DNA of 5,058 bases from an uncultured Porphyromonadaceae bacterium (GTDB taxonomy: Bacteria; Bacteroidota; Bacteroidia; Bacteroidales; Muribaculaceae): assembly GCA_947174225.1 (NCBI GenBank), contig CAMWIF010000220.1:1-5058 (forward strand), read 5' to 3'. The translations under genes were made by a program, and so were the position numbers. Under the pieces are notes generated by a model that saw only the letters and a list, made by a program, of their open reading frames with translations, was not told the DNA's origin and did no database searches. Positions 1 through 5,058 of this stretch are shown in pieces (within the stretch, counting starts at the first letter, position 1; each line of letters opens with the position of its first letter).

Positions 1-117
1 GGAGTTAACCCCTTCAACCAGCCCGGTGTAGAGGCTTACAAGAAGAATATGTTTGCCCTTCTCGAAAAGCCCGGCTATGAGAAGGAGACCGAAGCTATCA
101 AAGCTAAATTGAAATAA
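1..117 (+). CDS. pgi: Glucose-6-phosphate isomerase, C-terminal end (5'-truncated by window)
   Basis: The frame is open from base 1 and ends at TAA 115-117, giving 38 residues. The fragment starts GVNPFNQPGVEAYKKN, which I recognise as the conserved C-terminal segment of bacterial glucose-6-phosphate isomerase, the cytoplasmic glycolytic enzyme that interconverts glucose 6-phosphate and fructose 6-phosphate. By alignment from memory with the VELGK motif of other PGIs, Lys14 of the fragment (in VEAYK) would be the active-site lysine near the C-terminus; this is inference. The tail KPGYEKETEAIKAKLK is a typical charged ending, so the gene probably stops at its natural point. The start and most of the gene lie upstream of the window. 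A terminator 90 bp after the stop separates it from the next gene, so no functional link with the downstream locus is implied. Confidence 0.88.
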   Translation, partial: GVNPFNQPGVEAYKKNMFALLEKPGYEKETEAIKAKLK

Positions 118-130
118 TCGAAATCAACAC

Positions 131-208
131 TGCAAATACTCTATAAAAAGAATTTGCAAATAAAGAATTTGCAACATAGTTATTCAGATTTGCAGCATAG
201 TTACTCAG
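131..208. repeat. Degenerate ATTTGCA repeats with a 21-bp tandem duplication
   Basis: The short AT-rich stretch just after pgi is built from repeated TTTGCA words. AAAGAATTTGCAA occurs identically at 147-159 and 162-174. Two 21-bp units then lie directly head to tail at 167-187 and 188-208, matching at 19 of 21 positions (A/G at unit position 8, T/C at position 17). ATTTGCAAAT at 152-161 is a 10-bp palindrome, and a related TGCAAAT lies at 131-137. The last unit runs into the stem of the terminator by two bases. No role is evident; replication slippage in untranslated DNA is the simplest explanation. Confidence 0.7.
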
Positions 209-244
209 GAGAGCTGACACAAACAAAGTCAGCTCTCCTTTTTT
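207..244 (+). terminator. Intrinsic terminator downstream of pgi
   Basis: A perfect 12-bp stem, AGGAGAGCTGAC (207-218) against GTCAGCTCTCCT (228-239), encloses a 9-nt loop (219-227). It is followed by a T run through 244. Together these form a textbook Rho-independent terminator. It lies 90 bp after the pgi stop and before the promoter at 309-339, so it should end the pgi transcript. Confidence 0.92.
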
Positions 245-308
245 ATAGCCCTCAAGTTTTAGTGCTTTCACAACAAGTGTCTTTTCATACAACTTTCCAA
301 GCCGAATC

Positions 309-339
309 TTGCATTTTATACTCTTTTATCTTAACTTTG
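309..339 (+). promoter_or_regulatory. Bacteroides-type promoter for the regulator gene
   Basis: TAACTTTG at 332-339 matches the Bacteroidota primary-sigma -7 consensus TAnnTTTG exactly. TTG at 309-311 supplies the -33 element with 20 bp between them, within the usual 19-21 bp. Transcription would start near 345, giving a leader of roughly 125 nt before the ATG at 470. That leader contains the 35-bp tandem repeats. No other good match to both boxes was seen between the pgi terminator and the regulator gene. Confidence 0.7.
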
Positions 340-380
340 CCAACAAATCAATTCTACGTGACAATCTCTTCTCAACCTTA

Positions 381-450
381 CCAAATCGGTATAGATTTAT
401 CGGTATAAAAAATCACCAAACCGATATAGACTTATCGGTGTAAAAACTCA
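381..450. repeat. Two tandem 35-bp repeats carrying TATCGGT elements
   Basis: Copy 1 (381-415) and copy 2 (416-450) abut exactly and match at 30 of 35 positions, with differences at unit positions 6, 9, 16, 25 and 32. Each holds TATCGGTRTAAAAA, at 398-411 and 433-446, exactly 35 bp apart. Copy 1 also has ATCGGTATA at 385-393, while copy 2 has the inverted form ACCGATATA at 420-428. The array ends 19 bp before the regulator's start codon and lies downstream of its predicted promoter. It could therefore be an operator for autoregulation or an RNA structure in the leader. The function is unproven. Confidence 0.8.
420..439 (+). promoter_or_regulatory. Inverted repeat ACCGATA-6-TATCGGT, possible operator or leader hairpin
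   Basis: ACCGATA (420-426) and TATCGGT (433-439) are perfect inverted repeats separated by 6 bp. As DNA this has the form of a binding site for a dimeric protein. As RNA it would form a 7-bp hairpin 30 nt upstream of the regulator's ATG. The same ACCGATA can also pair with the upstream TATCGGT at 398-404, with a 15-nt loop, so the two hairpins exclude each other. Whether either structure is used cannot be told from sequence alone. Confidence 0.4.
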
Positions 451-469
451 CAACACAGACTTTTGACAG

Positions 470-2182
470 ATGAATCGACTCGTTCATTTCCTCATTCTGC
501 TTCTATGCCTCCCCGCGATTGGCTCGGCTGCTTTCAACGAAGCTCCCGGTCACTACCTATCAATGCTTGATTCGCTTATCGACAAGAAAGATGATTTCCA
601 GAAAGCTAAGGTAGCTCGGATAGCCTATTTCCAGAACAAAGCACATAATGCTGCTACGGAACACGATAAGTATATTGCCTACTCTCAACTATTTGATGAA
701 TATTCCACATTCAACGCCGACTCGGCATTAAAATACATTAACCTCAACATCGGCATAGCCGACAAATCAGGAAATCCCGAATGGAAAGCCACCACAAGGA
801 TTGAGAAATCAAATCTGCTTGCCGGAACCGGACTTTTGAAAGAGGCAGAGAACGAGATGCTGGCAATCAATCGTAATGAGATGCCTGCTGACCTCCTCCC
901 CTCCTACTACGGCCAGATGATATTTCTTTACAGTCACCTTGGGAATTATGCCGGAGGCGACAAAAATGAATATTACGTGAAGGAGAGAGCCTACAAGGAT
1001 TCCATTATGGATGTAATTCCTACCACTCATAAGGATTATCTGTGGTATAAGGGTTGGGACATCTTAGGCACAGATAAGACCGACTCCTCTCTCATACCCT
1101 CCTTGCTGGAAAAGGTGGAGGCGTCACAGCTAAATTCGCGAGATGATGCCAAGGACTTCTATATGCTTGCCAAACTATATGAATGGCAAGGCGACAAAGA
1201 GAACTACAAGAAGTATATGGCTTTATCAGCTATATGCGATGTGAAGACAGCCAACGCTGAGATTGCCTCGCTTGAGGAATTGGCAAAGATTATGTTTGAC
1301 AACGGCAAAGGCAACATAGACCGTGCCTATGACTATATCAACTACAGCCTAAACAAAGCACTCACATTTCCCAACCGTGTCAGGGCATTCGGCATAGCAC
1401 GCACCCAGGATGCCATCAACCTTGCCTATCAGCAGCGTGCCCGTATCCAAGAGAAGCGTATACGTCTTTTCTTGGTGCTTGTGGCGGCTCTCGCGCTCCT
1501 CTCACTGTTTACGGTGGCTGTGATCATAATGCAAAATAGAAAGCTTAAAAAGCAACGGGAAAACCTCGATTCTGCCAACAAGGAATTGAATAACCATATC
1601 CAACAGCTTTCCGACGCACAGAGGCAACTTGCCGATGCCAACTCACGTCTCACCGAACTCAACAGCGACCTCCATAAGAAAAACGAGGAGCTTAATGAGG
1701 CAAACTATGTGAAGGAGGAATATATAGGTTATCTCTTTACCATCTGCTCTAACTACATCGGTAAACTCGAAGACTTCCGAAAGAGCATCCACGTGAAAGC
1801 CATCACAAGAAAATATAAGGAGATTGAAGCTGCCACGGAGACACACGACTCCATGAAGAAAGAGCTGAAGGAATTCTATAAATCTTTCGATACCGTATTC
1901 CTCCACATCTATCCCAATTTCATCAACGACTTCAACGCCCTTCTTCAACCCGACAAACAGATTGTGCCGAAAGAGGAGGAATTGCTCAATACCGAGCTGC
2001 GTATCTATGCGCTCGTCCGGCTCGGCATCACCGACAGCGTGAAGATTGCCGAGTTCCTCCACTGTTCTCCACAGACCGTCTACAACAATCGTTTCCGTGT
2101 TCGCAACAAAGCCATCATCCCTCGTGAAGACTTTGCCGAAACTGTCCGCACCCTCGGCAAGTTTATGGAACGTCCCTCCTAA
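470..2182 (+). CDS. SusR-like membrane-spanning transcriptional regulator (TPR sensor, DUF6377-type, HTH)
   Basis: A complete 570-residue protein, probably an inner-membrane sensor and transcription factor in one chain. Residues 1-20 or 1-21 form a signal peptide (hydrophobic LILLLCLP, then GSAA). Residues about 60-320 are helical with TPR-like pairs (about 65-135 and 225-298) and should lie in the periplasm. One transmembrane helix spans about 333-354, with Arg/Lys on both sides. A heptad-like coiled coil follows (about 356-412), then a conserved block starting VKEEYIGYLFTICSNYI (414-430). A helix-turn-helix lies near the C-terminus (about 508-548; KIAEFLHCSPQTVYNN). The order matches Bacteroidota proteins I know as DUF6377, and in layout resembles SusR, which activates starch genes in response to a periplasmic sugar. 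The start is firm because an in-frame TGA lies two codons upstream (464-466). There is no Shine-Dalgarno sequence, as usual in this phylum. It stands directly upstream of a susC gene, its likely target. The ligand is unknown. Confidence 0.85.
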   Translation: MNRLVHFLILLLCLPAIGSAAFNEAPGHYLSMLDSLIDKKDDFQKAKVARIAYFQNKAHNAATEHDKYIAYSQLFDEYSTFNADSALKYINLNIGIADKSGNPEWKATTRIEKSNLLAGTGLLKEAENEMLAINRNEMPADLLPSYYGQMIFLYSHLGNYAGGDKNEYYVKERAYKDSIMDVIPTTHKDYLWYKGWDILGTDKTDSSLIPSLLEKVEASQLNSRDDAKDFYMLAKLYEWQGDKENYKKYMALSAICDVKTANAEIASLEELAKIMFDNGKGNIDRAYDYINYSLNKALTFPNRVRAFGIARTQDAINLAYQQRARIQEKRIRLFLVLVAALALLSLFTVAVIIMQNRKLKKQRENLDSANKELNNHIQQLSDAQRQLADANSRLTELNSDLHKKNEELNEANYVKEEYIGYLFTICSNYIGKLEDFRKSIHVKAITRKYKEIEAATETHDSMKKELKEFYKSFDTVFLHIYPNFINDFNALLQPDKQIVPKEEELLNTELRIYALVRLGITDSVKIAEFLHCSPQTVYNNRFRVRNKAIIPREDFAETVRTLGKFMERPS

Positions 2183-2289
2183 CCCTCCACCGGACTGACT
2201 CTTACCTCTCCAAAAGTCCTGAAAAGAGCCTCTCCCGGCTTTCTTCCCTCTCTGCCGCCTTTACTTTTTTGCTTTTATATAAATTATCA

Positions 2290-2328
2290 AAATGCTGACT
2301 TATAAAAAGTTGGCATTTACTTTTTATT
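2290..2328 (+). terminator. Intrinsic terminator after the regulator gene
   Basis: AAATGCTGACTT (2290-2301) pairs with AAGTTGGCATTT (2307-2318) over 12 bp, including two G-U pairs, around a 5-nt ATAAA loop. ACTTTTTATT follows at 2319-2328. It lies 107 bp after the regulator's stop and before the -7 element at 2373, so it should end the regulator transcript and leave susC to its own promoter. The upstream part of the gap, 2183-2289, is pyrimidine-rich and shows no gene. Confidence 0.78.
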
Positions 2329-2372
2329 ACCTCACCCCTTTACCTCCCCATACACCTTGCCCAAATAGTTAA

Positions 2373-2380
2373 TAATTTTG
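2373..2380 (+). promoter_or_regulatory. Candidate -7 element of the susC promoter, no clear -33 box
   Basis: TAATTTTG fits the Bacteroidota -7 consensus TAnnTTTG. The only TTG nearby upstream (2357-2359) is 13 bp away, too close for a -33 box, and nothing TTTG-like lies 19-21 bp upstream. A promoter with a good -7 and a poor -33 fits one that needs an activator, and the regulator encoded upstream is the obvious candidate; that is inference. Transcription would start near 2386, leaving a leader of about 100 nt (2386-2485) that is A- and C-rich, with no strong hairpin and no Shine-Dalgarno sequence. Confidence 0.5.
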
Positions 2381-2485
2381 CACCGTGACTTAAAACCAAA
2401 ATCACACAAGTTCAACCGAAGGCTAATACCCTCCGAAACCCATCAACTCCACGAAAAACGTAAAACATCTAACCTATAAACCTAA

Positions 2486-5058
2486 ATGAAAAGAAAGTTC
2501 AATCTTTTACCATTGGCTCTATTTTTAGTCATGGTTCTCACGGGCGGAATATCGGCATGGGCTGCCGACATAACCGCATCCGGAACGGTGGTCGATCAGG
2601 ATGGCGAACCACTCATCGGAGTCTCTATCGGTGTTAAGGGAAAGCCCGGTTTGGGCACTGCATCCAACGTTGACGGCTCTTTCAAAATCAAAGTGCCGGA
2701 AAATTCGACATTAGTGTTTTCCTATATCGGCTGTGTCACCAAAGAGGTGAAAGCATCCGCAAAAATGGAAGTGATGCTGGAAGAAGACAGCTCCAATCTC
2801 GACGAGGTAGTGGTGATCGGCTACGGCGCAGTGAAGCGTAAAGACCTTACCACAGCAGTATCCACCGTAGGTGAGGAGGCATTCGCCAACCGTCCTATCG
2901 TGTCGGCAGCACAAGCTATCCAAGGTAAGGCTCCCGGTGTGGCAGTGCAGCAGCCTACTGGTGCTCCCGGCGGCGGTATGACAGTCAGAGTGCGTGGTAC
3001 AACATCATTCAACGGCTCCAACGAACCTCTTTATGTGGTGGACGGTGTGCCTGTTGACAACGTGAACTTCCTCTCCCCCGGCGACATCGAAAATATGCAG
3101 ATTCTTAAAGATGCTTCATCTGCTGCCATCTACGGTTCACGCGGTGCCAACGGCGTTGTGATCATCACTACAAAGCAAGGAAAGTCAGGCGATGCCAAGA
3201 TTTCACTTAACATTCAAGGCGGTTTCACCAACGTAGCCAAGAAACTCGACGTGCTCAACGCAGCCCAATACAAGCAGCTTATGGACGAAATCGGTCTCGT
3301 GAAACTTCCCGACGGTCTTACTGACCAGACCGACTGGTTTGATGAGACATACCGCACCGGTAATACCCAAACCTACCAGCTCTCAATTGCCCAAAACTCG
3401 GAGAAGATCAGCTATTATCTCTCAGGCGGCTATCAGAGAGACCGTGGTATTCTTAAAAGCTCTTTCTTCCAGCGTTTCAACTTCCGTGCCAACATAGAGG
3501 GCAAGGTACGCTCCTGGCTCACTGCCAAAGCTAATGTGGTCTATTCAGACTATTCTTCCAACGGCGGTGGTGCAATGGGTACGGTAGGTAATCGTGGCGG
3601 TGTGATTCTCGCTGTGGTCAACACCCCGACCTATGCTCCCGTATGGGATCCGGAGAATCCTGATCGCTACTACAACAACTTCTACGGACTCAATATGCAA
3701 AGCCCCGTTGAGAACGAGGCACGTCAGGAAGCCAACCGTAACCGTGAAAACCGACTCATCGCATCCGGTGAACTCCTCTTCGACATAGCAAAGGGACTCA
3801 CATTCTCCAGCAAGTTCACAATGGACCGTCGCCATGGCTGGAACACATCTTTCCTTGACCCTGAAAAGACTACCTGGGGACGTGAACAGGGTGGCACAGC
3901 TTATGACGGTCGCAATAACAATACTGTCTTAACCTGGGACAACGTAGCCAACTATAACCTCACATTCGGCAAGAACTCCCTTGGGATCATGGCAGCTACC
4001 TCATGGACCGACTCAAACTATTCCAACAACTGGATCAACGGACAGTATTTCAGAAACGGTAGTATCCAGACCCTCAACGCAGCAAATAAAATCAGCTGGA
4101 CAGGCACCGGCTCCAGCGGTTCACAATGGGGAATCATGTCTTACCTCGGACGTGTCTCCTACAACTTCGACTCAAAATATCTCGTATCAGCCAACATACG
4201 CTACGACGGTTCCTCAAAACTTCATCCCGACCACCGCTGGAAAGCGTTCCCCTCAGTGTCGGCAGCATGGCGTCTCTCTCAGGAAGAATGGCTCAAGAAT
4301 GTAAGCTGGATCTATGATCTTAAGCTACGTGCCGGCTGGGGTAAGACCGGCAACCAGGATGGTGTGGGCGATTATGCTTATCTCCAACGCTACAACATAA
4401 ACCGTGTGGCATGGTTTGAAGAGGGTAACGCCACAGCAGTGCCGACTATCAGCCAAGCCAACCTCCGCACACGCGACCTAACTTGGGAGACGACTACCCA
4501 GACTGGTATCGGCATTGACTTCGCAGTGCTCAATAATCGTATAGAACTCAGTGCAGATGTCTATTATAAGAAGACTACCGATATGCTGATGTGGGTGTCG
4601 CTCCCCTCAGGTGCAGCAGCTGCAAGCTCAATCCAGAGAAACGAAGGTGAGATGACCAATAAAGGTTTTGAGTTCGGAATCACTTCGCGCAATTTCAACG
4701 GTCCCTTCACCTGGACCACCAACCTCAATATGTCGTTCAACAAGAACAAGCTCACAAAACTCGAACTCCAGAAAGTCTACCTCGATGCCGTGACCAGCGA
4801 GACTGTAAATGAGGCTGTGGTACGCAATGAGCCGGGACGCTCACTCGGCGGATTCTATGGCTACGTAGCCAATGGCGTAGACCCTGAGACCGGTCTTATG
4901 ATGTATGAAGACCTCAACGGCGACGGCAGAATCTCATCTTCCGACCGTACATTCATCGGTAATCCTAACCCCGACTTCACATTCGGTATGACCAATACGT
5001 TCTCTTATAAAGGCTTTAACCTTAGCGTATTCCTTCAGGGCTCTTATGGCAACGACAT
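2486..5058 (+). CDS. SusC-like TonB-dependent outer-membrane receptor (3'-truncated by window)
   Basis: The frame is open from ATG 2486 to the window end: 857 codons with no stop, against roughly 1000-1100 for the family, so the last part of the barrel is missing. The start is fixed by an in-frame TAA immediately upstream (2483-2485). Residues 1-26 are a signal peptide ending AWA. Residues about 28-100 form a carboxypeptidase-regulatory-like domain (ASGTVVDQDGEPLIGVSIGV). NLDEVVVIGYG (104-114) is the usual TonB-box region. The plug (about 115-230) contains PLYVVDGVPV (181-190) and ILKDASSAAIYGSRGANGVV (206-225). The rest is barrel, with LRAGWGKTGNQ and NPNPDFTFG as SusC hallmarks. There is no N-terminal STN domain, so signalling through an anti-sigma factor is not expected. 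SusC proteins import glycan fragments across the outer membrane with a SusD lid, using TonB energy; a susD would be expected next, beyond the window. The substrate cannot be inferred. Confidence 0.95.
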   Translation, partial: MKRKFNLLPLALFLVMVLTGGISAWAADITASGTVVDQDGEPLIGVSIGVKGKPGLGTASNVDGSFKIKVPENSTLVFSYIGCVTKEVKASAKMEVMLEEDSSNLDEVVVIGYGAVKRKDLTTAVSTVGEEAFANRPIVSAAQAIQGKAPGVAVQQPTGAPGGGMTVRVRGTTSFNGSNEPLYVVDGVPVDNVNFLSPGDIENMQILKDASSAAIYGSRGANGVVIITTKQGKSGDAKISLNIQGGFTNVAKKLDVLNAAQYKQLMDEIGLVKLPDGLTDQTDWFDETYRTGNTQTYQLSIAQNSEKISYYLSGGYQRDRGILKSSFFQRFNFRANIEGKVRSWLTAKANVVYSDYSSNGGGAMGTVGNRGGVILAVVNTPTYAPVWDPENPDRYYNNFYGLNMQSPVENEARQEANRNRENRLIASGELLFDIAKGLTFSSKFTMDRRHGWNTSFLDPEKTTWGREQGGTAYDGRNNNTVLTWDNVANYNLTFGKNSLGIMAATSWTDSNYSNNWINGQYFRNGSIQTLNAANKISWTGTGSSGSQWGIMSYLGRVSYNFDSKYLVSANIRYDGSSKLHPDHRWKAFPSVSAAWRLSQEEWLKNVSWIYDLKLRAGWGKTGNQDGVGDYAYLQRYNINRVAWFEEGNATAVPTISQANLRTRDLTWETTTQTGIGIDFAVLNNRIELSADVYYKKTTDMLMWVSLPSGAAAASSIQRNEGEMTNKGFEFGITSRNFNGPFTWTTNLNMSFNKNKLTKLELQKVYLDAVTSETVNEAVVRNEPGRSLGGFYGYVANGVDPETGLMMYEDLNGDGRISSSDRTFIGNPNPDFTFGMTNTFSYKGFNLSVFLQGSYGND

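Noticed and set aside
154..408. 84-codon + strand reading frame with a repeated LQHSYS peptide
   Set aside because: It runs through the terminator, the promoter and into the 35-bp repeats, has no recognisable domain, and its peptide repeat is only the translated 21-bp DNA duplication.
470..532. Lipoprotein signal at Cys13 of the regulator
   Set aside because: The residue before the cysteine is leucine, not Gly/Ala/Ser, and the cysteine lies inside the hydrophobic core, with a normal cleavage site following it.
1643..2062. 139-codon reading frame on the - strand
   Set aside because: It lies wholly inside the regulator gene, antisense to its conserved coiled-coil and C-terminal region, and its sequence has no recognisable domain; it is a shadow frame.
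2222..2245. Hairpin AGCC/GGCT followed by TTTCTT as a first terminator for the regulator gene
   Set aside because: Only four firm base pairs, extended through a wobble and a mismatch, and the T run is interrupted; the hairpin at 2290-2318 is far better.
2415..2436. Possible hairpin CCGAAGG / CCTCCG in the susC leader
   Set aside because: The short stem contains an A-C mismatch and has no supporting context.
3981..4317. Two overlapping + strand frames (107 and 63 codons) and other - strand frames inside the receptor gene
   Set aside because: The receptor frame is continuous across them with family motifs on both sides, so they are out-of-frame shadows.
1..5058. CRISPR array, tRNA, rRNA, insertion sequence or phage genes
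   Set aside because: No spaced repeat array, RNA gene signature, transposase motif or terminal inverted repeats were seen; the window is accounted for by three genes and two regulatory gaps.

Overview
The window looks like a chromosomal segment from a member of Bacteroidales (phylum Bacteroidota). Four things point there: a SusC-type TonB-dependent receptor with the family's usual motifs; a membrane-spanning regulator of the TPR / transmembrane / coiled-coil / helix-turn-helix type known from that phylum; a Bacteroides-type promoter (TTG, 20 bp, TAnnTTTG); and start codons without a Shine-Dalgarno sequence. The fairly GC-rich coding sequence with AT-rich intergenic DNA would suit a gut Bacteroidales such as Muribaculaceae, but the family-level placement is only a guess.

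Layout, all on the + strand. Bases 1-117 are the last 38 codons of a glucose-6-phosphate isomerase gene (pgi). Bases 118-469 hold no gene. They contain degenerate ATTTGCA repeats ending in a 21-bp tandem duplication, a strong intrinsic terminator (207-244), a promoter (309-339) and two tandem 35-bp repeats with TATCGGT elements (381-450) in the presumed leader of the next gene. Bases 470-2182 encode a complete 570-residue inner-membrane regulator with a predicted periplasmic TPR sensor and a cytoplasmic helix-turn-helix. Bases 2183-2485 hold a second good terminator (2290-2328), a lone -7 element (2373-2380) and a leader of about 100 nt. From 2486 to the end of the window runs a SusC-like outer-membrane receptor, 857 codons and still open.

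The regulator and receptor form the front end of a polysaccharide-utilisation-type locus. The regulator has its own promoter and terminator, and the receptor starts a new transcription unit whose -7 element has no recognisable -33 partner, as expected if it needs an activator. The natural reading, by analogy with SusR and SusC, is that the regulator senses a glycan breakdown product in the periplasm and switches on the receptor and whatever follows it (a SusD-like protein and enzymes would be expected beyond base 5058). The substrate cannot be told from this window. The pgi gene is a housekeeping neighbour cut off from the system by a terminator. The least explained element is the tandem TATCGGT/ACCGATA repeat in the leader of the regulator gene.
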